Origin: Amycolatopsis marina
GTDB taxonomy: Bacteria > Actinomycetota > Actinomycetes > Mycobacteriales > Pseudonocardiaceae
Length of the DNA stretch: 64,000 nt
Assembly: GCF_900111885.1 (NCBI RefSeq)
Contig: NZ_FOKG01000007.1
Location: 271,186 to 335,185, forward strand
Direction: 5' to 3'
Made by a program: the position numbers and the translations under genes. The stretch's first letter is position 1. Every line of letters begins with the position of its first letter. The notes beneath the pieces are model-generated. The model made no database searches. It saw only the letters and a list, made by a program, of their open reading frames with translations, and had not been told where the DNA came from. Below, one piece after another: positions 50,024 through 57,924 of this stretch.

Positions 50024-52054
50024 TCACTCTTGAACGGCCTTTAAGACATACCCTTCGATAGGGTGGAGCGTGTGCTCAACGCCTTGCAGCATTCGTTGCA
50101 AGGACGATAGATCTTCTGAAGTGGCAAATATAATTTGCCTGTTGTCTGAATCCGCAGACGCCCTCTTCAGTAATGCGGCAAAAGACATTTCCTTGGCGCT
50201 TTGTTGGCGAGGCTCGTCGAAGATCAGAAGACGTGGATGGTTAGTGTCGAAGTTCTCCGATGTTTCCAGCAGTCCGAGCAGGTAGGCCCACACTACCCTG
50301 ATTGAGTCGGAAGCCGAGATATCGGCTTGAAGGTCAAAGTCGTCGCGCCGGGGCAAGAAGTCGATGGTAGAAATACCTAGCCGCTCATCGGAGAACGACC
50401 CGAAGTCATACTCTCTTAACTGGCTAATGAATGAGCCCTCTAGATATTTGAGCTTCCTCTTGTCGTTCTCGGAGATCTTATCTTTCGGTAGGCCAGCTAG
50501 GGCAGAGCGGATTTCTCGGCCGGATTCGGCTACGCGATCTAATTCTCCTAGGAGCTGAAGAAACCGTTCAGTTATAGATCCGAGGTCATTGACTCTATCG
50601 CGCAGCCGAACTTTGTAGGCAATATCTTCTTCTGACGGCGTGTTATCAGGTGATGTCAGTGTTGAACGAATCGATCTGATGCGTGAGTGTAGTTCTGCAG
50701 ACTGTCGTCGTAGCGACGCCAACCTTTCGCGCTTTGCAGACACTGTAAGCTGAGTGTCTCGTTCCATTGTAGTGAATAAATCTAGCTGCTGCCGTATGTA
50801 GTTAACAGTCTCTTCGGTCGAGAGTGTCTGAACATTCGAGACAGTGGCAAGTAGTGAAGTTGGAATATTCTGGTGACACACCGGGCAGTCGCCATGGATC
50901 CGAGAGATGCTTTCCGAACCTAGTCGCTCCAAGGTTAATATGTCCTGGTGTTCGCGAAGGTCCTCTTGTAATGCTTCCAGTCGGCTCTGTACTTGTCTGA
51001 GTTCACTGTTATCTTGAAGTACTTCATCTCGCAGCAGGGCGATATCTTGTCTTAGTAGATCTGACCGCTCACCGGCTTCGGCGAGTTGCTGCTCTAGTTC
51101 TCCTGCGGATTCACCAACCTCGGAAACGGGGACATCTTCGATAATTTCTATTTCCCGATGAAGTTCTCTAATCACGTTGTCTAAGGGAACCCATGTGTCC
51201 TCTCGACTCTCGGCAACGAAAGGCATTTCAGTGGGAGGCCACGAGATAGTCAAATTAGTCGGCAAGCGTACAGCCAACAGTCCATGTCCTGCAATAGAAT
51301 CGTTGAACGTTTTAACCAGATCACGCCATTTTTCCTGAACGCGTTTATCTGCCGCGCGCAGTCGTAGACGTTCAGATTCAATCCGCCCAACATCCAATTT
51401 CATTAAAAACTCGATGGCTCGTCGCTTCACGTCAGAAACGCCCGAGAAGTACGGCATTTGAGCTTGGATTCCACCCCATCCCCGACGTTGTTCGACAAAT
51501 ATCAGTGGAAATACCTGCTCCATGTATAGCGGAACGGAGCGGCCGTCCGACGCGGGCAGCTCCGGTAGTTGCCAGCCCATAAAAGATGAGAGCCATCTAT
51601 GAAAGCCGCGAGGGTTCGCTACTGCGCCTGATCGGCCTACATAGTAGTCTTGGACTTCGTAATCACCGGGATCTGTGAGTGCGGGACCGCTAGTAACTCG
51701 AACCAGTCCTGAATCAATGTCCTCGTGCTTTACCCAGCGCGTAAGTGTAGCAATATCGCCACTGGCACCTTCGATTTCAAGGCTTACCCAGGATGAGAGC
51801 ACTGGTGTTTCGCCTTTTGTATCTGAATCGAATATTAGTCGATCCCGCATGGCAGATGTTACAGCGTTTGAAGGTCGGGCAGTGATCATACGCTCGAGGC
51901 CGAGGGCAAACAAAAAACTTTGCATCGAAGTCGACTTGCCACGCGAGTTATCGGCACGTAACACCATTAGACCATCAGACAGCGGTATATCCGCCCCGAA
52001 ACGCCCCTTTTGTGTTTCCGCACGTAGGCGAAGATGGCGAAATCGCAGTTTCAT
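50024..52054 (-). CDS. ABC-3C system ATPase (DUF3732-like, Rad50/SMC type)
   Basis: A 676-residue ATPase. A P-loop of the form ADNSRGKST is at about 34-42; the first Gly of the usual motif is missing. A Q-loop-like VEQRRGWGGIQ is near 187-197. Two coiled-coil arms (about 300-380 and 415-465) flank a hook HGDCPVCHQNIP at 387-398 with a Rad50-like CxxC. The signature region is SASDSIRVVWAYLLGLL and Walker B is LLIFDEPRQQS at 609-619. A His-free switch ends with FATSEDLSSLQ. This fits the DUF3732-type ABC ATPases of ABC-three-component systems. ATG 52054 overlaps the middle gene's stop (ATGA). Low GC marks it as acquired. Confidence 0.82.
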   Translation of the reverse strand: MKLRFRHLRLRAETQKGRFGADIPLSDGLMVLRADNSRGKSTSMQSFLFALGLERMITARPSNAVTSAMRDRLIFDSDTKGETPVLSSWVSLEIEGASGDIATLTRWVKHEDIDSGLVRVTSGPALTDPGDYEVQDYYVGRSGAVANPRGFHRWLSSFMGWQLPELPASDGRSVPLYMEQVFPLIFVEQRRGWGGIQAQMPYFSGVSDVKRRAIEFLMKLDVGRIESERLRLRAADKRVQEKWRDLVKTFNDSIAGHGLLAVRLPTNLTISWPPTEMPFVAESREDTWVPLDNVIRELHREIEIIEDVPVSEVGESAGELEQQLAEAGERSDLLRQDIALLRDEVLQDNSELRQVQSRLEALQEDLREHQDILTLERLGSESISRIHGDCPVCHQNIPTSLLATVSNVQTLSTEETVNYIRQQLDLFTTMERDTQLTVSAKRERLASLRRQSAELHSRIRSIRSTLTSPDNTPSEEDIAYKVRLRDRVNDLGSITERFLQLLGELDRVAESGREIRSALAGLPKDKISENDKRKLKYLEGSFISQLREYDFGSFSDERLGISTIDFLPRRDDFDLQADISASDSIRVVWAYLLGLLETSENFDTNHPRLLIFDEPRQQSAKEMSFAALLKRASADSDNRQIIFATSEDLSSLQRMLQGVEHTLHPIEGYVLKAVQE

Positions 52055-52533
52055 AAGTGCCGCCACTCCAAGATCTTACCCACTTCTTTCTGAGTAATTT
52101 TTCCTTCTATCTGATCGAGTAGTGAGCGTTCGTATGTAAGTACGCTACTGCTTTGTAGTTCTCCTAAAAATTGCCTTCCATCTTGTGTAAGTCGATAGGT
52201 GCGGCTTGCTTTAAGTTCCAAGAAACCTAGTCCCACCGCTAAGTCAATTGCTCGACTTAGAGCTGGCTCGAAACGCACGAGGGGTCGGTCAGGAACGTCG
52301 CTACCGGCCCGCAATGAGACGATAAGCTTCATGTGTTCGTTACTACGGACAGCCCAACTAAGAAGCTGAAGGCTCATCCAGCTCGCATTGGCGCCGTGAC
52401 ACTTTGCGACAAGTAAGAGCAGAAGTGGTAAGCGCCTTTCAGGCCGGAGTGACGCGGGTAGCGGTTCGGGTCGACGCTCGAAAGAAAACGGGACGTTGAG
52501 GGCCGATTCAAGCTCGGAGTACCATGCGTCCAT
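52051..52533 (-). CDS. ABC-3C middle component (winged-helix)
   Basis: A 160-residue protein. Helical N-terminus with RPERRLPLLLLLVAKCHGANASWMSLQLLSWAVRS, a second part VRFEPALSRAIDLAVGLGFLELKASRTYRLTQDGRQFLGEL that reads as a winged helix, and a C-terminal helical tail EGKITQKEVGKILEWRHL. Size, place and winged-helix form match the middle components of ABC-3C systems, which connect the ATPase to the effector. It begins directly after the stop of the nuclease-like gene and overlaps the ATPase start by four bases. Confidence 0.75.
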   Translation of the reverse strand: MDAWYSELESALNVPFSFERRPEPLPASLRPERRLPLLLLLVAKCHGANASWMSLQLLSWAVRSNEHMKLIVSLRAGSDVPDRPLVRFEPALSRAIDLAVGLGFLELKASRTYRLTQDGRQFLGELQSSSVLTYERSLLDQIEGKITQKEVGKILEWRHL

Positions 52534-53469
52534 CTACTCGAACGCCCTAAAACGCAGCGGACAGCGCATAAGCCAATCGCCCGCCTGTCCCATTGAAATC
52601 CGTTGTGCATCAAGTAGACGTATTCCTGCTACCTGACTCCCGAGTTCCTCACCATAGCTTCGAATCAAGTCGAGGAGTCTTTGCGATGGAGCCGCTGGGT
52701 CCAGTTCGTTTTCTAATTCGAGGGTATTCTGGCGATGCGTTCTTCTGGCCTCAACAGCTTCCCATGTGTCTGGCCATTCACGTAAACCATCCATCACTTG
52801 TTCTTTTGCCAGGAATGCTCGGATAAACTGGTTTCGCAATACCGCTACGTCTGAGGTCGGCGAGTGCTGTTGAAGTACGGCCAGCTTTTGGTCAAGGCGT
52901 TCCACTAGTTCTGGCTTGCTCTTGTCGAATGAGTCTACGTTGCTGTCTTTAATTTCCGGATCGGGGACAAGTGCTTTTGCCGAGTCATCTCTTAGTGCGG
53001 CTGCAAATTCAGTCGGATAGTCGTGTGGTGTTTTTATTCTGATCGCAAATTGTTCGTCTATGAACGGTAAATTGTACTGCCGCACTACTTCGCTGCGCTT
53101 ATGCGCGTACTCGACAAGTTCAACCGCATGATATTCGGGAACCAGGAGAAAGTAATGTCTTATTGCAGTGTCACCGAGTACTCCTGGCAGTCGTTTTACG
53201 TTTTTCTTTAATTTTTCTGTGTCCGCATATAGCTTATTCTTCTGCTTGTCAGTTCGATGCCGTAGTGATGCTGATTCACGGTCCGCATAACACTGATATG
53301 CAATTCCGTCTGTAGAAAACGCTTCTATGCCACAGTCTCCACCCATCTGGGCGGGTAGAATCACCAATTCGGAAGGTGGATATCGGCGTCTAAGGAGCCC
53401 CAAGCACTGTTCCTCGAAGGCGTCCCCCGGATCGGTCGCAGGTGTATCCGCGAGGTCGTCCGTCGTCAT
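52534..53469 (-). CDS. ABC-3C effector-type protein with nuclease-like N-terminal domain
   Basis: A 311-residue protein. Residues about 15-130 look like the PD-(D/E)xK restriction-endonuclease fold: FEEQCLGLLRRRYP, then GGDCGIEAF (Asp45, Glu49), then IAYQCYAD (Gln59-Cys60-Tyr61), where many nucleases have Q/ExK. The segment RTDKQKNKLYADTEKLKKNVKRL is a helix with conserved spacing. The C-terminal 130 residues (VERLDQKLAVLQQ to FRAFE) would be the ABC-3C C-terminal domain that binds the other parts. It is the first gene of the operon. Its catalytic state is open because the Lys is not in the usual place. Confidence 0.72.
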   Translation of the reverse strand: MTTDDLADTPATDPGDAFEEQCLGLLRRRYPPSELVILPAQMGGDCGIEAFSTDGIAYQCYADRESASLRHRTDKQKNKLYADTEKLKKNVKRLPGVLGDTAIRHYFLLVPEYHAVELVEYAHKRSEVVRQYNLPFIDEQFAIRIKTPHDYPTEFAAALRDDSAKALVPDPEIKDSNVDSFDKSKPELVERLDQKLAVLQQHSPTSDVAVLRNQFIRAFLAKEQVMDGLREWPDTWEAVEARRTHRQNTLELENELDPAAPSQRLLDLIRSYGEELGSQVAGIRLLDAQRISMGQAGDWLMRCPLRFRAFE

Positions 53470-53727
53470 CGACCACTGCCTATCTTGAGAGTATGAGGAC
53501 GAGCGTGCCTCAAATGTATGGCGGCAGATGAGTAGGCAGCGAGGTGCTGTCTACTGGCGGCCGCTGATGGTACGAAGTGCCCCTCGTGCCTCCGGACTGC
53601 CATACTCCCCCCTCCGATTTATGATCAACATCGGCAAGCTGTGATCCTAATGTATGCATCGTGACCTGCTATTGAGCCGATATGAGCGTTATAGGAATGA
53701 TAGCTGCTTGCGTCGAGTGTCACTCGA
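53470..53727. other. AT-rich non-coding stretch with ABC-3C promoter
   Basis: These 258 bases upstream of the ABC-3C operon contain no supported gene. They are AT-rich for this genome and must contain the operon promoter, though I cannot single out boxes with confidence. Confidence 0.5.
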
Positions 53728-53976
53728 TTAGCGGCTTGAAGAAGCATGTTCCGCATAATTTTTGCCATTGCTCCTTATGTCTGCCGAATTTGCCTCTATG
53801 GGATCAAGGCGCGCCGCCGTCGGCGGCGCGCTCGGCCCGTCCCGTCGCGTACGTGGCGGCATCCATCCCGGCACGGCGGGCTCCCGCTCCGCTCCGCCCA
53901 CCGGCCGGGCGGCGCGGCCCGGCGTCGTGGGCCGGTAGCGCCGCTCGACGGCGGCGCGCCAATCCAGGAGGAACAT
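53728..53976 (-). CDS. Possible small Arg/Pro-rich protein
   Basis: An 82-residue frame from ATG 53976 with a strong AAGGAGG 7 bases upstream, starting MFLLDWRAAVERRYRPTTPGR. The body is Pro/Arg-rich (GGAEREPAVPGWMPPRTRRDG) and the last 20 residues fall in AT-rich DNA. The Shine-Dalgarno sequence supports it; composition and lack of a known family argue against it. The part at 53809-53831 is a perfect hairpin (arms GCGCGCCGCC), which may instead be structural. Confidence 0.4.
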   Translation of the reverse strand: MFLLDWRAAVERRYRPTTPGRAARPVGGAEREPAVPGWMPPRTRRDGPSAPPTAARLDPIEANSADIRSNGKNYAEHASSSR

Positions 53977-54196
53977 GATCGAGCCTCCTTGCTGAGCGTC
54001 GTACCCTCCGTCGTCGCTCACGGTGAGCGCCGCGTTATCGACGGCTCCACCCCGAAGCCGAATCGTGACAACGGCCGATGACACCGCGTCAAGGGCGCTG
54101 GCGCGTCGCTGCGCGATCTACGACCCTTGACACGGCATCACCGGCCACGTTCGAGGCTTCTTATCGGGGTGGGGAGGGGAGAGGGTTCCGGGACTG

Positions 54197-54215
54197 CGGG
54201 ACAGTCACGGGACAG
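54197..54215 (+). repeat. Phased direct repeats near right attachment site
   Basis: CGGGACAG occurs at 54197-54204 and 54208-54215, 11 bases apart, about 80 bases from the right repeat. Helically phased repeats near an attachment site are typical of integrase or excisionase arm sites. Inferred. Confidence 0.4.
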
Positions 54216-54242
54216 CAGGCGGCGCCTGCCCTCTTCCTAGCG

Positions 54243-54268
54243 GCATATGCCCTAATCAGGGCGTATGC
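54243..54268. repeat. Inverted repeat next to right attachment site
   Basis: GCATATGCCCT and AGGGCGTATGC are inverted repeats (10 of 11) around AATC, 22 bases before the right repeat. It could terminate a lost integrase gene or be a recombination accessory site. Confidence 0.5.
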
Positions 54269-54290
54269 GAGCCGTTCAAGGTCAACACGG

Positions 54291-54333
54291 CTCATAATCC
54301 CTTGGCCGCGGGTTCGAGCCCCGCCCGGCCCAC
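54291..54333 (+). repeat. Right attachment repeat (partial tRNA copy)
   Basis: Identical over 43 bases to the 3' part of the CAT tRNA (45909-45951). The upstream flank (TTCAAGGTCAACACGG) does not form a 5' tRNA half, so this is not a tRNA gene but the duplicated attachment site. Confidence 0.92.
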
Positions 54334-54686
54334 ATCGCCAATAGCCACAGTTGAGACATCGTGTGGCACGCGGCCCGTGTAGTTGCCTGCTGGACCCGGC
54401 GGAACTCGGCGTCGGTGAATTCGTTGGTTGGGATTGGTGTCGAGTCTCCTCGATAAGCCGTGGGATTCGCGGTGCGTTCGGGGCGGCCGAGGTAGCTAAG
54501 CAGGTGGACCGTGGTGTTTCCAGCGTGCGCTGTCTGGACACCACACACTTAGAGGACGCGTGGCAGTGCCGCTGGGCAACGTCATTGCGCGAAACGGGTG
54601 ATACCCACGTTTCTCCCCAGCTGCGGTCCGAATTTCGGTACGGTTTGTTACCGCGGATCAGTCGCGGACGAGAGGATGTCATAGTC
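54334..54686. other. Non-coding flank right of the island
   Basis: These 353 bases lie between the right attachment repeat and the next supported start. They are open on the plus strand in phase with the following gene, but the translation (MRHRVARGPCSCLLDPAELG...) has no domain-like or membrane pattern. I see no RNA gene or clear promoter. Confidence 0.4.
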
Positions 54687-55157
54687 GTGCATTCGGGCGA
54701 GGAATTCATCGCGGCGACCGCGCGTTCGGCGGTGGCCGCAGTGGCACCGCAGGAGTTGCCGTTCTTCCCCGCGACGTGTTCCGCCTACCTGCGTGATCCC
54801 GAACGGGCGCTCGCCGGGCGACGGCGCCGCGACGAGACGCTTGGCTCCGGCGTCGACACGATCGTCGAGCTGGTGTCACCGGTTGCCCTCGCGGTCGCCG
54901 CGGCCGTGTATCAGCAGCTGGTCGATCGGGCAGGCGAGCAGGTGACGCGCGGGGCGGGGCGCCTGCTCGCGCGGCTACGCCGCAAGGCGATCGACACCAG
55001 TCGTCCCGTGCCCAATGTGCCCCTGTCCGATGAACAGCGCGCCGAACTGCGCCGGGTGGCCGAGGCGCGGGCACGCGCGCTGGGACTCGACGAAGAGCAG
55101 GTGCAACTGCTGGTCGGTGCGATTATGGACGGTCTTCAGCAGCACGGGGAGGAATGA
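54687..55157 (+). CDS. Hypothetical protein upstream of the M48 protease
   Basis: A 156-residue protein from GTG 54687 (GAGAGGA upstream). Segments are FIAATARSAVAAVAPQELPFFPATCSAYLRDPERAL, a weakly hydrophobic helix VDTIVELVSPVALAVAAAVYQQLVDRAG, and a C-terminal helical part LSDEQRAELRRVAEARARALGLDEEQVQLLVGAIMDGLQQHG. No known family is recognised. The stop overlaps the protease start (ATGA), so the two are co-expressed and may interact. The frame extends upstream to 54351, but without supporting sequence. Confidence 0.6.
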   Translation: MHSGEEFIAATARSAVAAVAPQELPFFPATCSAYLRDPERALAGRRRRDETLGSGVDTIVELVSPVALAVAAAVYQQLVDRAGEQVTRGAGRLLARLRRKAIDTSRPVPNVPLSDEQRAELRRVAEARARALGLDEEQVQLLVGAIMDGLQQHGEE

Positions 55158-57793
55158 ACACCGCCTTCGTGCGCTGGCGGATGCCTTCGGGCACCACCCT
55201 GCGGATGGCGCTGCTGATCGCCATGACCGTGGCGTCCGCCAGCGTGCTCTACCTACTGATCACTCCTCCTGGGCTGACCGGAATGCTGCGGGAGGTCGAG
55301 CGGTGCAGGGCGGTGTCCGGCTGGCCGGACCTGACGGCCGTCGACCTGATCACAGCCGATCGTTTTCAGGGAACGCTCGACGAGTTTTCGGCGTGCCAGG
55401 CGGTCGCGTTCGGTGGGCGACCGTGGTCGATCGCGGCGGGACTGATGGTGCTGTTCGCCCTGGCTGCGCTGCTGTATCGGCTTCAACCATGGTGGCGAAT
55501 CCGGCGAGCTGGGTTGGTCGAACTGCGGTCCACCGCCGCGCCCGAACTGCTCACGGAACTGGACCGGATGGTCACTTCCGCGGGGTTGCGACATCGCCCT
55601 CGATTCCTGGTCGATCCGATCAGCCAGCGCACCGGCGGACTCGCGTTCGGTCGTGGCAGGCGACCACTGATCTGCCTGGACGCCGGGCTGGTCACGCAGT
55701 TCCAGACAAACCCGGCCATGTTCCGCGCGGTGGTCACACACGAACTTGCTCACCTGCGCAACAACGACGTTGCGATCACCTACTTCGCGATCGCGATCTG
55801 GCGGGCGTTCATCGTCGCCGCGGTGCTGCCCTATGTCGGCGTCTTCCTGCTCCAGGTACGTGAACCGAACGTGCTGGTCACGCTCACGCTCCCGGTCACG
55901 GTGCTGGCCGTGCTGGTTCTCTTCGCGCGCAACTCGATTCTGCGGCTTCGCGAGCACCACGCGGATATCACCGCGTCGCGCATGCTCGCCTCGACCGAAC
56001 CGAGCGAGTTCCTGCCCGGACTGGCCGGCACACACCGGCGCCGCCTGCCCGTACCGCTGCGAAAACATCCGACGTCGGCAGATCGGGTTGCGGTTCTCAC
56101 AAACCCGGCCCTGGTGTACCGGCCCGGGTTCGGGGAGGCGGTGACCGCGGGCGCCACCCTGCAGATCGCTGTGGCCCAGGTCCTGCTCACCCTGTTCTAC
56201 TTCGGTGTACCGGTCGGCTCGGTGATGTTGATCGGGCAGGTCCTGACGGGTACGGGTTTGGCCGCCGCACTCGGGATCGCCGTGCTCCGGGCTCGTCAGT
56301 TCCGCGCGGCGGGTGGCACGGCTCGACGGCTTGTCGTGCTGCCCGGACTCGGCATCGCCCTCGGAACGGGCATCGGCCACAACGTAACGGTGGTGGACAC
56401 CCACGTGCCGAGTGTCGGCGTACTCGCCACTATCGGCGCCGTCCTGTTGGTGATCCCGCTGATCCTGCTCGGCGAATGGGCGCTGGCGACTTCGGGGCTG
56501 CTGGTGAGCCTGCGACAGCGCGGCGTACGCATAACCGGAGCTGTCGCTGTCGGCGCGGTCGTGTTGCTCCTGTGCGTGTCCACGCTCAGCCTGGCCACCC
56601 TGCCGCGGGCCGTACCCGGACTGGTCGGCTCGTTCCTGGTGCTGGCCCAGCCGATCGAGCAGGTGGTCGGGGCCGCGGACTGGACGGCCCTCGACCTCCC
56701 GCTGACGATGGGCATCTGGCTCCCGCTGACCTTCCTCTCGGCTTTCGTGCTGGGGGGCCTCGGGAAGGTAGGCCTGCTGCTGTTGTGGGCCGTGCCGCTG
56801 ATCCTGGAGCGTCGCCGGGCCGATCGCCGAGCGCTGGTTGCCGGGATCCTCGGCGCCGCGGTCTGGGCGGTGTTCTCCCTCGCGCTGCGGGCATCGCTGC
56901 GCGCCGACGTGCCGATGCCGGCCAGAGACGATGCCTCGTTTCGATTGGTGCTGTCGGTGTGGGAGGTCGCCGGTGTCGTCATCGCGCAGTTCGCCGTCTG
57001 CGTCGTTGTGTCCCTGTGGCTTGTCAGGTCGTTGGTGCGCACCATGTTCGCCGGTGCTGTCACCGGAACGATGTGTGCGCTGGCATTGTGGGCGCTGTTC
57101 GTCACCGACGCCTGCGTGCCGGTCCTGCAAGCGGCGAAGACCACCTGCCCCGCCCAGGTGGACATCGCCTACGGAACGACGATCTTCGGACTCCTGACGG
57201 TCAGCGGTTTCGCCGCCGCCATCGCCGGGTACGCGATCGCTTCCCTGCTCCGGCCAAGGAAAGCAACCACCGCGCTGGCCGACTCGCGGCTCGGCTACGG
57301 TGCCGCGGCCGGGGTGTTCGCCGTGCTCTGCCTGCTCGTAGTGCCCGCACCCGCCGCGAAGGAGACGACAGAAGAACCGCTCGCCGAGGCGGCGGCCGCT
57401 GCGCGGGCCGAGCACCCCGATTCGCCGGCCGCCCTGCGGTTCTGGCGAGACACCGACGGCGAGCGGATGATCGCCGAGGTTCTCGAACCGTTCCATCAGG
57501 CGATGGTCAAGGCTGCGGGCAACTCGGATGCCGGTATCAGTCCCGACTTCGAAGCCGCCCGTACCGGGCTCGGCACTGCCGCCCGCGCCATCGACAAGCT
57601 CGAGACCGAGCCTGGCCCGCCAGGAAAGCGGGCTCACGCGTTGTGGATCGACTGGCTGTCCACTGTGGACGAATCGATCCGCCTAATCGACACGGCGATA
57701 AGGACGGACGATACGCGAATGCTGTCCAGCGGGGCGAAGGAATTCGACCGCGCCACGGAACTCATCGCAACCCTGCGGGCGATGAGCGAATGA
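55154..57793 (+). CDS. M48-family membrane metalloprotease with long multi-helix C-terminus
   Basis: An 879-residue membrane protein. Two N-terminal helices (about 17-37 and 92-110) precede an M48 peptidase domain with the zinc motif HELAH at 196-200 and the third-ligand region REHHADITASRML near 270. About ten further transmembrane helices run from 345 to 740. The last 130 residues are soluble and helical. M48 proteins (HtpX, Ste24-like) cut membrane or secreted proteins at the membrane. The very long polytopic C-terminal part is unusual for HtpX-type enzymes (about 300 residues) and gives no family clue. A SARP regulator follows 131 bases downstream. Confidence 0.82.
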   Translation: MNTAFVRWRMPSGTTLRMALLIAMTVASASVLYLLITPPGLTGMLREVERCRAVSGWPDLTAVDLITADRFQGTLDEFSACQAVAFGGRPWSIAAGLMVLFALAALLYRLQPWWRIRRAGLVELRSTAAPELLTELDRMVTSAGLRHRPRFLVDPISQRTGGLAFGRGRRPLICLDAGLVTQFQTNPAMFRAVVTHELAHLRNNDVAITYFAIAIWRAFIVAAVLPYVGVFLLQVREPNVLVTLTLPVTVLAVLVLFARNSILRLREHHADITASRMLASTEPSEFLPGLAGTHRRRLPVPLRKHPTSADRVAVLTNPALVYRPGFGEAVTAGATLQIAVAQVLLTLFYFGVPVGSVMLIGQVLTGTGLAAALGIAVLRARQFRAAGGTARRLVVLPGLGIALGTGIGHNVTVVDTHVPSVGVLATIGAVLLVIPLILLGEWALATSGLLVSLRQRGVRITGAVAVGAVVLLLCVSTLSLATLPRAVPGLVGSFLVLAQPIEQVVGAADWTALDLPLTMGIWLPLTFLSAFVLGGLGKVGLLLLWAVPLILERRRADRRALVAGILGAAVWAVFSLALRASLRADVPMPARDDASFRLVLSVWEVAGVVIAQFAVCVVVSLWLVRSLVRTMFAGAVTGTMCALALWALFVTDACVPVLQAAKTTCPAQVDIAYGTTIFGLLTVSGFAAAIAGYAIASLLRPRKATTALADSRLGYGAAAGVFAVLCLLVVPAPAAKETTEEPLAEAAAAARAEHPDSPAALRFWRDTDGERMIAEVLEPFHQAMVKAAGNSDAGISPDFEAARTGLGTAARAIDKLETEPGPPGKRAHALWIDWLSTVDESIRLIDTAIRTDDTRMLSSGAKEFDRATELIATLRAMSE

Positions 57794-57924
57794 CTCACTG
57801 CTGGTGAAGTGCGTGCGTGATCCAGGTCGACGGTGAATAATAATGTTGATGCTGGCCGATTTGTGGTCAGGCTATGTAGTGTCCGCGTCAAGGTTGTCGC
57901 GGTTGGGGGCGGGGAGGTTCCTGG

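Larger units (their letters stand above)
45952..54333. mobile_element. tRNA-bounded genomic island (AICE remnant carrying an ABC-3C system), about 8.4 kb
   Basis: The island is bounded by a 43-bp direct repeat of the tRNA 3' half, as left by tyrosine-integrase elements. The left part is GC-rich and carries Pra-like, small regulatory and DUF5919 genes with an IMPase-like gene and a dead Nudix gene, similar in type to the control region of actinomycete integrative and conjugative elements. The right part (50024-53727) is AT-richer: sampled lines at 50761 and 53161 have 26 and 23 G/C in 60. No integrase, excisionase, RepSA or FtsK/TraB-like gene is visible, so the element is probably immobile by itself. 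The right end has phased direct repeats and a palindrome near the attachment site. Confidence 0.85.

Noticed and set aside
54291..54333. Second tRNA gene with CAT anticodon at the right end of the island
   Set aside because: Only the 3' part from the anticodon loop is present; the upstream sequence cannot form the acceptor, D and anticodon 5' strands.
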